This document shows positions 14,995 through 28,230 of a stretch of 64,000 nucleotides of DNA, in pieces. Below the pieces are notes generated by a model. The model was not told the origin of the DNA. It saw only the letters and a list, made by a program, of their open reading frames with translations, and made no database searches. The stretch comes from Dipylidium caninum (lineage: Eukaryota > Platyhelminthes > Cestoda > Cyclophyllidea > Dipylidiidae), in NCBI GenBank assembly GCA_017562135.1, contig QEYB01001046.1, positions 1,922,001 to 1,986,000 on the forward strand, in the 5' to 3' direction. A program made the translations under genes and the position numbers. Numbering within the stretch: the stretch's first letter is position 1; each line of letters opens with the position of its first letter.

Positions 14995-15556
14995 TTGCCT
15001 CTCGAGTAGGAGCGCGCTCGTAGTTAGACGGCAAGGAGGCAGTAAATTTCGCCATCTGCCACAAGGGCTTCACAGAATTGAGCAGTTTACAATATGAAGT
15101 GATCGCGTATTTACTACTTGCTTAACGCATTAAAGCCACTTAAGTCCTGTTCCTGTCAAACAGAGGCTACTAGACGACCGCTCCGTGACTACGAAACAGT
15201 GTTCACTTTGCGAAGTTGTGTTCGTACAATTTTTAACCGCATTTCGGTTTTGCATGTCATGCTACAGTAAATTTGAGGTGAATAGTGGATTTTTGTCATT
15301 TAAAGTGGCATAAAAGAACATTTGAGTTACAAAACTGAAAGGCCTCTGGGATGAGCATTGGGTAGGACTTTTGATTCTTTCACCAGAACGCAGTCTTCAT
15401 GAAGTGCATAGCTAAGGGTACTCAATGGTATATTCTACGTAAATTTAATACCATAAACCATTTTAATGCGTAGCAATGGTGTTCCCACCGATACGAAGTA
15501 TAAATTCAAAAAATACTCATTAGCCATAGTGTGGTAATTGCGTCACATTTAAGGTG

Positions 15557-15688
15557 TCGAAAAACTACGTCGACTTATATAACCGCCAACATCACGTGGC
15601 CTTGTCAAGAGGGCACCTTCCCCATGGTCGATGGCACTTCCCTGGGTCAGGAGCACTTCTGTTACACCAAATCGCAGTATATGTGCAT
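15557..15688 (+). CDS. Possible terminal exon of an unknown extracellular protein
   Basis: An open frame runs from a splice-like end (catttaagg) to a TAG stop and reads with regularly spaced cysteines: TWPCQEGTFP, then GQEHFCYTKSQYMCIE and stop. It has an N-x-T glycosylation-like triplet (NIT). That pattern suits a short cysteine-rich extracellular tail, but no upstream exons could be linked and no family is recognised. It may equally be chance. Confidence 0.15.
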
Positions 15689-15802
15689 TGAATAGTCAAT
15701 GTATAACGATGGGCGCATTTTCCTCAAAATACCACTCGATAGTACATCGCCACTTACAAAGAACAACTGCGCGCACAACGTTTACTACTTTCGAGTAGTA
15801 GC

Positions 15803-16030
15803 ATGTGGTTGGAGACAAATTATTTGGGGACGGAATCACTTGATCGCTGTCTATCCGCCCGATCCCCCGCCGAAAGCAATCGTCGCTTTTGCTCTACCTT
15901 ATTTGGTATCGACGAATCCCTCGCTCGGACGGGACTTTTGCAATTGCGACTTATGCCAACGACTGGGACCGTCTATTTTCTTTTCCACAAGCCCATTCCC
16001 CCAGCGTTCGCGACTTTGGCTTGGCACTGA
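15803..16030 (+). CDS. Hypothetical small ORF, 75 aa
   Basis: An ATG-started frame of 75 codons (begins MWLETNYLGTE, ends FATLAWH) overlaps another open frame of 123 codons, 15699-16070. Amino-acid use looks protein-like but no domain, signal peptide or splice context supports it, and the competing frame shows that this GC-richer patch is simply poor in stops. Probably not a gene. Confidence 0.12.
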   Translation: MWLETNYLGTESLDRCLSARSPAESNRRFCSTLFGIDESLARTGLLQLRLMPTTGTVYFLFHKPIPPAFATLAWH

Positions 16031-17951
16031 AATCTACGTATGTATATATAACATGAGTTTATTAAAGTAACTGTCTGATAAATAACATGAGTAAAATTAA
16101 GGCAAATCCTGAATAATTGTGGAAAGGTTTAGAAGTTGTGAAGGCTGAGTGACCAACTCACGGTTAAGGTGGCGTCCTGCTGCAACTAAATTTTTCATAC
16201 ACAGTGGCATTGGTGCAGAACCGTCTCAAGATCCGAGAAATGCTATTTTCCTTTATGAAACCTTTGCCTATTTAGTCGATTGAAACAGACAGAGGCACAA
16301 CCGCTTCTAGTTGGGAACCGAATAAAAGGGTTGGAGAACCGGAAAATTTTTCGGTATTCCCGTAGATGTTCGCCACTTAAATGAACGCAAACTCACTGGC
16401 GAAAAGGATTTCGTATTATCGTGACAACGCAAATGAATTAAACTGTCTTTATTAACCACTTCTACAGTTCATACCATTTATCGGATTGGTTTAATGCATT
16501 TTGCGTTCAAATTATGGAATTGGGAAATAAATGTTCCATGAATTAATGACGACATCGACTATCACTCAGGCTAAAACCTTCGCCTGTCAGACAAACACCA
16601 GCAACGATTTCGGTGACTCTCCTCCTTACCACAAGTGTTCTTACATTTGCTTTCGGCTCTCGGGTGGCTCCAAAACCTCAGAAACCTCGGCAATAGGCTC
16701 CCGAGACCTCCAGCTCTTTAATGCTCAAATTCTGAAGATAACAGGAAGACAATAGGGGTAAGTTGTAACGCGGTCTTTCCAGTGACTGATGAATTGGTAT
16801 ATTTTGAGGCAATACTAATGTAGCCTGTCTTTTATGTCATGAAATCGACATTGGAGGAGCGACCCCTTTGGGGATAGGTAGATCTCGGACTTCTACAAGC
16901 CATCAAAACCCATTTTTCGTCCTGGTTAGTAACCAACAATTAAATGAGCTCATAAACGATCAAATCCAAAAAGTAAAAGAAAAAACCGACCTAAAATCAC
17001 AAACAACAGGAGTGGAATGAAGGGATTCTCAGATGTCTTCCAGGTCTTCCTTAGTCTTCAACTCAGACGACCACAAGTGCATTATGGGTAGGCGGACGCC
17101 ATTGTAAAACATGTTATCCCCATAGTTATATTTCTGTTTGATTGCCACCTGAAGGAAACGATTTACGACTTCAAGGGGGTCTTGACGGAAGGACTTACAA
17201 ACGTGGTTTAACGATTATAACACCGCCAGCGTGGCATACTACCTATTGAATCACATGAGCATAAGAAAGTTAAACGGAGTGTGAATATGGATGGCTGTCA
17301 TGACACAGAGGCGTAAATTAAATAATGGGTTCTGTAGGCGCAGCAAAGTACGGAGGTACCACTAAAAAAAGCTTGGGGGAACGATCTAGCCTGATAAAAG
17401 CGTTACGAACTTGAGTGAAACACCAGCGTTCAGTCGACCGCCACATGAAAGAGCAAAAACCCCATCTACTTCTCAACTGTCACATATGCCAAGCTCGAAA
17501 TCGCAATGAGGATGAGACAAACGAGTTAGCGTCCTAAGAAAATGCTTCATTTTACATGGGACTTACGCACAAGTAACTGCCTAAAAGGAGAACCTGGGCC
17601 TCCAGACTCCCAAAACTACCAACTGTCAGACCTCTGGCACTCTCCACGTGGACTGAAGACAAGATAAGCAAGCCGAATCAACCAAAAGTGAGGAACATCC
17701 TCGCGTAGCGAAACCGAAAGTGAGCCGACCACCACCCCGTCGAGGGATCAAGAAGTCCCTCACGACCTCTTGCCAAGGCTACGGAAACCGCAACCAGCCG
17801 ATTCCCCCCACCCACACTTTACGAGCCGCAATCACTTGTGGAGTCATACTCGTGCCCCTTCTGAATTGGACTGGTCTACCTAAACAACTTGTTGCCCAAC
17901 CAAATAAAGAAGATAATCCAAGTATACATAAATGTCGTAAATCTGTAATAC

Positions 17952-18942
17952 TCATTCTATGAAACGAAACGTCACGGACTGAATCCGCCAGAGATTTCCA
18001 TCCTTGATGAGGAAGAAAATTTCAGCAAACATTTTTGCAGGATGTCCTTCGAATTTTACGGATCCAAGAGTGTTCACCATTACAACAGACTTGTCACCAC
18101 TTAATGATTCTGTAAGGATAATGAATAGGCATTAAGAAACCGTCGTCTACCCCATACAATTCATGATAAAGGAGATATGATAATTTACACGAAAGGATGG
18201 GTAAAACGACAAGAGAATTTCACCCTAAATACACTAATAACTGATTATTAACCGTAGTAGATGAAGTGAATTTAGTATTTTCGGTTGATTTCAATGGTGA
18301 CACAAAATACCATACTTCCGCTGTGATCTTCATTTTTGCTTAACGTCTATTAGCGCTGTCACAACCAACTTATCGCAATAGGACATTTCATCGTTTTACA
18401 CTTCTACTTCAAGCTTATCTCAAAAATGCTCAAAGCTTAGGATGAAGAGATGTTTAGTCATAGTAACAGATTTAATTTTTCGAACTTACTGATTTTCCCA
18501 CAGACGAATTAAAATGGGATGGATATACATCCAAAAAAGGAAAAGTATGGTTAAAACTCACATATCATGAAGACTAAGCCTTATTGACAGCTAGTACCTA
18601 TTATCAAACGGAATAACAAGGTGTCGTATCTAGTTCAAGTTCACAAAAATGTTTACTCTGAACAGGCTGGGCGGAGATGGCGTGGACAACAGTCTGGCTC
18701 TTGGGCAATTTCGTGGCCAGAAAGTCGACGACAGCTTGTCGACCCACCACCTGATTGCCATTCCAAATAAGCGTGACGGACTCAACAAAGAAAGTGGGAA
18801 GGTCCACTCGACCCTGCTTATCGAAAGAGCGGTAGTAGAGGGAGGAGATCTTCTCCGCCGCCTGATTGGCCGTCTGCCATGCTCCCTTCTCCGCTGGATC
18901 ACTTAGGTCCCCGACTGATGGTAGTGACGACGGTTTATTCAT
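17952..18942 (-). CDS. NXT1: NXT1/p15, NTF2-like mRNA export cofactor, complete, 2 exons
   Basis: NXT1 pairs with NXF1/TAP and helps carry mRNA through nuclear pores. Exon 1 is 18657-18942 and exon 2 is 17952-18109, joined across a 547-nt GT-AG intron (donor TTCAGA|gtaaac, acceptor ccttacag) with matching phase. The product is 147 aa (human NXT1 is 140). Exon 1 carries the N-terminal NTF2-fold helices and FFVESVTLIWNGNQVVG, matching the family's LVWNGN signature; exon 2 carries LGSVKFEG and LWRIQSVTFRF before the stop, matching the family's GSVKFEG and C-terminal strand. The frame stays open upstream to another ATG at 18981, so a slightly longer protein is possible; the 18942 start fits family length better. 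The gene lies 301 nt downstream of the TMED stop on the same strand. Confidence 0.95.
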
Positions 18943-19243
18943 TTGCGTGATATTTCTACAAATAACGTACCGAGTTAACATCCCTCACACTGTTTTGCGC
19001 TTACTCAAACAGCTAATTGTTTCATCCATACAAATAACAGCAAAATTTCATCTCAAAAAGGATTGTATTTTGGCTGCGAAGAAGTATCGCACAGAAATAT
19101 ATAGGGGCGGGGAATATGAAGTACAGAACCATAAGACGGAGGAGAGATAAGATAGAAAGCGCATTACTAAAGAAACAAGAAAGACCGGATAGATAGGACG
19201 TTACTGAATGTTATGACAGCTATTTGAAAATGTGGGGCACATG

Positions 19244-21221
19244 TTAGTAGCGCAGACCAGAGAAGTGATATTTAGTGCTACCGCTCTGTCTTCCGCCAAG
19301 CACCCAAAGACGATAGAAACTGCTTTGTTCATCGAAAAGACTGCGAATGAGACGTGTCTGCACAATGCCGACAAAAATGAGGAGGACTGCCTGGAATGTG
19401 GACCAGGACGTCACACGGTCCTTATTCGCCTGCATCATGGCTCGATCAACAGCCGCATTGTTACGCGAACGTTGCTGCAAACGTTTAGTGCGGTGCAGAA
19501 GTCCGCTGATCCGATCTAGTGAGTCCTATGGAAGAAAAAACTAACTATACAAAGGAAACACATAAAAGATAGTATAGAAAGCGAAGATTAGTTGTTATTT
19601 AAAGAGTTAGCGATAGCTCCGAGCCGAGAATTTACAATAACAGCTGAGAGTAGCGTCGAATGCATTAAAAAACTAACTTGAGAAACGCCGAGACAATTTG
19701 GTGTTGCCTGACCTTAAGGGGAATGAGTGATTGGAACCGTAACCAGTCCCCAACTCATAGTACAACTAACTTAACTCACAGATAGACGATCGAAATTCTG
19801 AAAGATTTTGCGCATTTCAGTAGAAGTCTTCTTGTCCAGCAGATTTCTCTTCATTTGGTTGATTACATGCTGTTCATCTGGGTTTGGATTCTCCCAGTTA
19901 ATACGCAAATCAATGCCTAGGAAGACCTTCTTGCGACCGTAACTGGCCTTTCGATTGTCCAAACATATGGCATAAGATCTACCCCGGTACTGCGGCAGTA
20001 CGGTGATCCTATAAGATTGATTTATATACATAAAGCAAAAACAACATACGTCACGCTAGCTTCGCCAACGGGATCGCGTGTGACCACCGGAGCACCGGAG
20101 GGGTCAAACACAGCAAGACCGATGTCCATACCCTCACCACCAAGTACCTGGACGTCAACATCGAATTCTGTCGCTGCTTTGTAGAAATAACAATCTTTTA
20201 CCGCAGGTGTCACGTTAACAGTGAGTGAAAGGGAAGGTTTGATAGTATCAACAGCACTATTAATGTTTGAGTCGAGGTTCTGAGGAGATGGTAGGCGTGA
20301 ATAATAGTCCAGTTCCGAATCCTGATGTAGGATAGCAGGAGGCTCGAATTTTATTTGCCTGGACTTGGGAGGTAGAGAATCGTGAAGGAAATGTTCGTAA
20401 TCCATGGGAGTTGGTTTACTGTGAAGATGAGGAGGCTTCGGGGGAGACTCAAGGATAGGAGCTTGTGGATTTGCTACTGGTTGGGATTGTAGATATTGTA
20501 CCGATGGAGGTTGCTGAACTGGAGGAGCCTGAGGAGGCATTTGTTGCAATGGAACGTTGGGTTGGTGATGAATATTTGGAGGGTTAATCGCAATACTTTG
20601 GTTCGGCGGGGTGCGCAGTTGTTGAGGGGCCAGATTCGGTTCTTGCATAAAAGATGGTTGCTGTTGAGCCACTTTTTGCGCAGGAATATCACTAATTTGT
20701 TGGGTTACCCCGTTTGGCTGGATAGGGGCCTGCTGAATGGGAGGGGTTTTGTGAATTTGTTGTGACATTTGGTTTGGTTGATGTTGCTGCTGCTGCAGAA
20801 CAAAATTCTGTTTTTTAGGGCCAGCATTCAACTGGTGTGCTGGAGCAGCATCGAGCTTCGGCTTTTCGTCACGTGATTGATCGACGGTTCCTAGTGGCGG
20901 GTCGACTCGCTGCTTTTCTTGTAAAGGGACGACAAACTGTTTCTGTTGGACGATTGATTGTCCAGGCGCTTGTTGGACTGGTGCCCCATGTGTCTTTTGC
21001 ACCGGGATGGTACTGCGCTGAACACTAGGGGGCAAAGATTGTTGCGGTACGACGTTATTTTGCCCATTTAAAGGGGAACCTTGAGAGTCAATAGGCTTAG
21101 ATGCACGAACTTCCGGTGAATTCTGCCGGGAAGGCTCGTTTGAAAGGTTTTGATGTTGGGCCTGACTATTTACGCACAAAGAGAATGAAACCACATTGAA
21201 TACTAAGAGAAAACCGATCAT
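19244..21221 (-). CDS. TMED: p24/TMED-family cargo receptor with a long Pro/Gln-rich luminal region, complete, 3 exons
   Basis: p24 proteins are type I membrane proteins cycling between ER and Golgi in COPII/COPI vesicles as cargo receptors. Exons: 20050-21221, 19780-20008, 19244-19525; joined CDS 1683 nt, 560 aa, phases consistent. Residues 1-21 are a signal peptide (MIGFLLVFNVVSFSLCVNS). Residues about 22-320 are dominated by Pro and Gln. The GOLD domain follows at about 330-425 (CYFYKAATEFDV, YAICLDNRK), then a coiled-coil stalk and a membrane span at about 509-531 (STFQAVLLIFVGIVQTRLI) followed by RSLFDEQ, which aligns with RSLFE of the gamma subfamily (TMED1/5). Normal p24 proteins are about 200-230 aa, so the Pro/Gln-rich block and a 20-residue extra tail are unusual. 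Introns are 41 and 254 nt. The first in-frame ATG that starts the signal peptide was used. Confidence 0.93.
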
Positions 21222-24200
21222 GTTGACGCAAACCGCGCGACGCGCTCCAGCGTTTACGCCACGCACAATGTATTATAACAAGCTCCCTATAGGCGCGATT
21301 CTACATGTTCATATTGGGCTATGTATAGCCGCTAACACTATAACAATATATTTTAAAGTTTTAACCAATTATAACAGATATTAGCGCATGAAAAATAAGT
21401 GCTCAGCTTAGTTGCGCAATATCCCTTGTGCATGTAGGGCTATATCGCTTAGAACCCCAACGGTCTCTTATTTTACCGTATTTTGGAAAACGCAGGGGCC
21501 TCATTCAGGTCTGACAATGTAATGTCTCCAAAATCGCGAATTTATGCTATCGAAACATAGAACATTCTAAAAATCATTGTAAATCTCTAGAATCTAAACT
21601 AATTGGGGCAAATTCGCTACAGAATAGGGAAGGCTTCGTGGTTTCCGTAATATTTTGTAGGTCCTCACGCGTAGCAATACTTGGCTTCACCACAAGGTGT
21701 TCTAATTAAATTTCAAAGATGGATCTTAGAACCACGGTCTACGAAATTTGCGGATTAACTAATTGAGAGTTAGCAGCTTATGCTTCTTTAAAGTCACCTA
21801 TCCCATATTTTAAGTTTGCTTTGAAGGCTTTAGACTCCTTGATGAATGGTACGCGCTAGGAACCGGGTTAAACATAGGAGTTTTGTTGGTTTTGTGTGGA
21901 TTTGACCCTATTCTGCTCATTCCTTTGTCCATTATTTCCAGTAGCCGTCTTAACGTTTTGGTGTTTTTATGCTTTTGACATGGCAAAATTGCCCTTGCGC
22001 CTTCCAAAATCATATGTTACGGTAAAAATAAATTATCTTCTGCTGAGCCAATATGTCAAAAAGTGAAAATGACGCCATATATCAGGCTACGAATGGCTTC
22101 GGGTTGTCAAAAGGGAAAAGCATGCTGTTAAACCACGCCATCCGACACAAAAACTGCCCACGAAATCTTTTGCTACGCGAGGAAGGGTGGTGGTTTCGGT
22201 ATATTATTTGATGTACTGTTTTCCCTACACCGAGTTTTAAAATAAGTTTGTTTGCTCTGTGGTACTTAAATTTGAGACCTACTCAGCGCAATCACTCGAG
22301 AATACTGAGTGCCGCATGAAGATTTATGAAGACTTAATAATTCTATTTATTATGGTAGTCATGGTGGTCAATTTATCCTGCGTCTCTACGTAATGGCGCG
22401 CATCGGGGATTAAAAATAGTAAAAGAGGTATTTATGCGACAAATTACCTCTATTGGTTATGTAAAATGGACAAATTCTTTTGATGAACATAATATTGGTG
22501 ATTTTGAACAAAATAATTTTGGGGATCTGGATTTCTGAACTTATGGTGATCCGGGAAGATCCCGAGTCCCGAGGCGCGGTCGGCAAACTGTGTTCTGAAA
22601 GTAATCCTAGACGAGAAAGCTCGGTCACGTCCTTTATTTAACTTTCAAAATAAAACTAGCTTACAACAATTCTGATGCACCACGCTTGATCCAGACATGA
22701 ATAATTTACTCATTCTATTTACCCTCAACGATTTGCATGCATTTATGTGAATGCATTCTCTAGATTTTCGTATTTTAGACGAAAATTGGTTCTCCTTCAA
22801 GATTTTAGTAACTTATAATGGCCAACTACGTTATACCTGTAGTTTACTTCTTCTCGAGACCATATGGCACTAGCAGGTTCGTCTATTCCGAACCACCAAC
22901 CTTAGCAGCATTAATTGACGGAAATTAATCTCAGTTCGAAGACTCTAATATTAAGTTTTATTACGAATTGCGTTGATTTAGTAGAGCGATGAGGCCTGTG
23001 CGAGATCTTGGCTTCGTCCGTGCCACCAAATGCACATGTTCAGTTTGTTTAAGGTTTCGTGGGTGTTGTGCAAATTTCAAGGAGGTGCAATGTTGCACTT
23101 TGACACGGATCTTAAGGTGCGTAGGCACTTGCTTCTCCGCAAATTTTTAATTATGGTCGGCACTTAGACTTTTCTCCAAAATGCTGATCAGGTCATAGCA
23201 GCATTGGCAGAAACGTTCATCATGAACACAGTAGCTTCCATACGGGTCCAAGCCAGCGGCGACTGAATGGCCCCTGTAACAAATACCTCAGGGCGGGAAG
23301 TGCGGTTAGCACAAGAGGACTTGCTCATATCGCTCGGAAGAGGCTAGGAAGCTTACAAGGCCAGAAGATCAAACCTCGACCGTATGTGCGCATGACAGAA
23401 AACGGCGACAACTTGAACTAAACATCAAATCCGCTAACTTGCACTCCCCGTTAATGAGACATAAGAGCAATCTCTCGGGAAACACTGCTCCTAGGCAAAA
23501 GGGCAGCTTTTTCCACTCCCACCGACTTTTGGCATTTGCTGCTCAATTTCACCAAGGACGACTCGCCCAGTTCCTGTGTGGGAAAATTTATGGCCATCAA
23601 AGTGGTGCCCTCTCGCGATAGCAATTTTCCAGTTTTTCTGAATGCCGCCATGGAAGCACAGATAGTCAGCATTAGCTCAACGCCGGTCATGCCTGAATAT
23701 GTGCAGACGATGTTTGTTCTGTGATGCTTTTCATTGCTTTCATTTGGAGATTGGGAATACACTTCACTGACGCAAAATAAATGAAAAAGAAGGAATTTCG
23801 CTTGAAAATAAGAAATCGCTCGACCTCGCAAACTTCCGCTTACTTAAAATTGCAAAATAAGAGGAGGTTTGTGTCAGAACGTAGGCACGAGTGGGGTCTC
23901 GGTGGGCGGATGGTTTGGTTGGCACCAGGTTCCCGTATTAATTCATAATTCTCGGCCTTGATTGAATTCCTTTGAATAAGCGGAGCTTTATTGGTGAAAA
24001 GCATCCCTTACTGTTCAAGTCTATTCCTGTGTGGTTGCGCAGACAAAAGGCGATTGACGGGGAGGCCTTCGTCGGTCAGCCTAGTCTCGCCTCTCTGAGG
24101 AACCGTCGGCGAAGCCTCGTCCAACTTTTAAGCGCAAATGTCATTAATTTCGCCATTTGTCAGGTGGACCCACAGCACACTGTGAGTAAAGTATGCTTTG

Positions 24201-27200
24201 ATGGGGCATGAGCGAATAGCCTTGTTGTGGGAAAGGAAATGAACCGTAAATCGCACTTTTTCGTAGAGGATCGTAGCCGATAAATGCGGGCCAAAGTGTA
24301 AAATATCCATCCGCATTGACTCTTCCTTTTCCTATTTTGACAAACTTAACTTTGGTACTAATGAAACACTGGTGCGTGCCATCTCTCCTATTCGGTGAAG
24401 GAAAAAAAACCAAGCATCCTCAAATGGTCACTTTTGAGATTTACGAGGGGTACGTGGGCGAATGCAGCCGGCTTGAGTCCCTCGACGCCAGACAGAAGTC
24501 GACATCCACTGGTCCCTACCGCTGACTGTCAGGAGGCCTTCGTTATCCACCACCTCCGGATTTGAAAGATTTCTGTGGAAGAATAGCCCCGATTTTCCTC
24601 ACCCGGAGAGAAATGACACAACATTGTTTAATTGGACCCTAGCAAAATAAATGGATTATTCAGGAAAAGCGTGTCAGCTCATCAAAATGCTCGTCTACTC
24701 CGCAGCTATCGCATAAAAATTTCCTGAATGTGGCTGCTTGTCTTGCGCCCCCCTTTCACTTTAGGCCTCGTCAGTGCCACCTACCCTGACGCCATAAATT
24801 CGGTGTTAACGAGGGAGGTGATGTGGGAGCGAGGCATCGGGGCATGGCGAATTCATCACTGTGAGATCATTCAATTACATCAGTTTGTTAGGGCAAGTGG
24901 CTCAATTAACCGAGCAACAAGATCATTTATTATGCAAATCATTCACTAAACATATTTATGTGGTTTGAGAAAAAAATGGCATCAGGCTGGGGGAGTGGAG
25001 AAAGGATATTCATCGCGAAGCGAACGCTTGACCTCACAACTAGATGAAATGACTGTGCTCCACTCCATTTTTCGCATTTTCCCTCTTTACCGATGGACGC
25101 CGTGGAGCTTTTAAAAAGCGTCTGGATGAGGTCGGCTAATCTTCGAAGTGACAAACTTTTGTCCGCGCCGCAGCTGGCCCTGCGCCGATTAGACTGCCAG
25201 ACCGGCTGGGCATTCCGCGAGCGGGGCGACTGTGGAATGCAATGCGGCCCGGGTGGATCCGCCATTTCCACATAGAAGAGGTTGACATCATTTGCAAAAC
25301 GATGGCTCCGCCTACACGCCCTACGCGTGGATTACTGGCCTAAACAACTGAGTTCTCCTTCCCTCCGCTCGACGTCTGTTGTCAAAGTTAGTTTACTTTG
25401 GTTATACAACTTTGTTTATCACTCGCAAACATTTCTCTCATAGAAAAATGGATTACAATGGGGGCGTGGGAGATGGATGTCTAAGAGGACAAAAACATTT
25501 CCCAAGGCTTTGTTAAGCATTCATGAGGCGGCATCTCCTGACAGAAATGGAATTTTACAATGTTTAAGTCTTCCTTGAGCTTTCTTCACCCTCACAGATG
25601 GCAAAGCCCTTTTTAGCATCCGGTTTATGCTCTCAGTTAAGCTATTAAGATCTGGTGGGGGGAAAGACAAACGAACGGGGAGGATGTTCAATGCCAATGA
25701 AACGAAACGCGGTAGGCGGGGTTGGCCTAACCTTACCGAACTAACCTTACAAAGCAACAACGCGGACACTCCTAGGGGCTCCGAACTAAGAGTTGCTCCT
25801 CTCAGAAGCAAGAATTAATTTCTAACACTGCTCAAAGAGGAGGGGAAATTAATGCAATCTCCATGAAGGTCTTATTAACCAAACTTCACTACAGTCCAAG
25901 TGGAGTCTTCAGAAAGTGTCAGAAGGCTAACCGCAAAATGATTCGCATTTCTCTCCTCTGTAAGATTTTTTGGCATTGGTTGATTACGACAGAGTAGCTA
26001 CGCAACACCTCTCACGTGGGAGCACAGCCACTCAAAATGCCTGACATTGGGTTGTTTCGTTAAAGGCGCCGATATTCCACCCTGCAGAGAGGCTGCCGGT
26101 GGTGGGGAGGCCGCGGACTCGCAGGAAGTGGGGCTGCGGCGGGGTAACCACCCACCCCCACCAGCCCCCCGACCTGTGCGTGACGCGATGACTAGTCTGG
26201 CCTGCCCGTACGGTAGGTGGTCTCCCATCCGGTGTGAGACGTTCACCTATCGCCATCGTGGGGCGAAAGCGCCTTCCTTACAGCTTACTTGGTTGCACAT
26301 TTCGTGGAGAAAAATGTTCTCACTTCTGTTTTCGTTCCCCCGTCGCCATGTATACCGTTATTAACAAGTTTATATGGGAAAAAGCAGTTTTACAACCATT
26401 AGAGTACTCAAGTAACACCCCACTACCTCATTTAGTTGTTAAACAGAACTTCATAAAGAGCACTTAAAGATAAGCCCGGCTGCTTTCTCGACAGGAGGCC
26501 CCTCTCGGTTGCGTCTCGAGATACACTTTATGCTCTAACTCCTGTGCTCTTTGAGCAGCTGGACAGCCTCGGGGTCGAGGCGCTTGGATAAGCGCGTGGA
26601 TCGGTGGATCAGAACGGAGATCGGAAGTGGATGTCTTCCTTCGAGGCGCCAAATCATCCGCTTTTCCCGCCTGATGTCGCATCTCACTGACTGGTGGAGA
26701 GGAAGAGTCTCGAGTAAATAGGCGGTGGAGTTTATGCGCCATGTGTGAAACACCCCGTTAAGCGTGTCTACACACTTCTGCGCCGATGTTTTCCGTCGAT
26801 ATCTTCGAGTGCCACATTTGTCAATTAGCTGGTTAAATCGATGTCCATATTTCTGGAAATTCATGTCTGGCCAGGGGTCTGGCCATCTGACGACGCGTTC
26901 GGGACTACTGAAACCGCTTCGAGCGCCATAAACTTCATAAAACGTGGCTGTGTTTGGTGAGGACCTGCCAGTCTCTTACCGTAAAGTAAATGCCATTGCG
27001 TTGGGAACACGCAAAGTTTCTTTTTGCGGTGTGCACAAAAGTTGAGTGAATGGGATTTCTGCCCTCGGCCTCCACTCTTTCTTATATGGGGGTAGAGGCG
27101 CCTCCACTTCGCCACGGTCAAATGCGGCTTCCTGTTCATAATGCCGCTTCTTAAAGTCGTTGACGTGTGCAAATGTGCCAAATTTCCTTCGTGGGTTTAA

Positions 27201-28211
27201 CTTGGGTCACCACTTTTCGCCTGCTGGCAAAGACACTTAAGACTAGTCTATTTTGTAAGGGTAGTTCATGTTTTCTTCTCGGCCATCGTCTTACCATTCT
27301 ACTTCTCTCGAGACCCCACTTAGTCGCTGAAATCATGGAAGATGCCGAATTACTTCAACTAGGGGAACAAAACTCTTTCATGTGATTTTTAAGATTGTCA
27401 CCATACTAGCCCAACCGCTGGACACGTATTGAGCGTCCGCGGGTTTGCCCAACATGACCGACCATTTCAACTTGTCGGGTTCCGAGAAGCCCACCGTGCA
27501 TTTAAGTGCTCTTCTCCCTCCTCCCGGTCCTCCTCCCTCCTAATACTCTTAACGAGACGCGGGGAGCAGTTGACTCACTCGAGATTTCTCCTCACATTGG
27601 GTCGTGCGCCGACTGCATTTAGCAGTGAAACCTCTTCCGAATCACCGCCCCCTAGGATGTCCTTTAAAATTGGCTCAGACCTGGCATTACCATTACCGAA
27701 TATAAATGGAAGCGCCACCATTAGAATGGGCGCACCTCAGTGCAGAAATCTCTCTACGCCTCCGGCAAAAGCCTTACTTCTCCATAGTCCGAAAGTGGCT
27801 AGTTGCCGCTTCAAGCCCAGACTGGCTTTAACTACATAAAGAGCTACGGAACTCCGGTTCACCGATGGCCATTGTCTTCAATTACCACCTACTTGCATCT
27901 CTTCCAGCGAGCGCCAGTCGTTTTGCCTAGTTCACCATGTTCTGGCAGACCGTGTTACCGGTGTTGCTTTCGGCACTCCCTAATAATCCATCATAACTGC
28001 CCGATCATTTAGTAAAATCACGAAATGTTACAATACAAAGAGTCTCCCCTTTTGCTTCTTGGTGGGTCATTTGAAATGGAAATAGGCAAAACAAATTCTG
28101 CCACAGTAAAGACTGAGCGAAGAACGCTGAGGATGTGGAAATGGTACATATCGATGGGCCACATCAACTTATTCTTTTATTGCTGCCTTGTGGGACTATT
28201 AATTATACCCT

Positions 28212-28230
28212 GGGGGCGGGGGGGGGGGGG
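28212..28230 (+). repeat. G homopolymer tract
   Basis: A run of G interrupted by one C. Similar G or C runs are at 32267-32278, 39865-39882, 49738-49748 and 61580-61590. Length in such runs is prone to slippage and sequencing error. Confidence 0.8.

Larger units (their letters stand above)
14431..17951. other. Intergenic region between convergent NSD and NXT1
   Basis: Roughly 3.5 kb with no gene I can support. A short TA repeat sits near 14626-14637. Two coding-like fragments (about 15557-15688 and 15803-16030, both plus) are listed separately with low confidence. A tRNA-like hairpin lies at 14977-14994. The remainder has only short open frames without domains. Confidence 0.5.

Noticed and set aside
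20496..20765. Plus-strand ORF opposite TMED
   Set aside because: Shadow of the Pro/Gln-rich codons of the minus-strand TMED frame.
23451..23831. 126-codon minus-strand ORF with a hydrophobic stretch
   Set aside because: I considered a tetraspanin-like fragment, but the conserved CCG motif and other membrane spans are absent.
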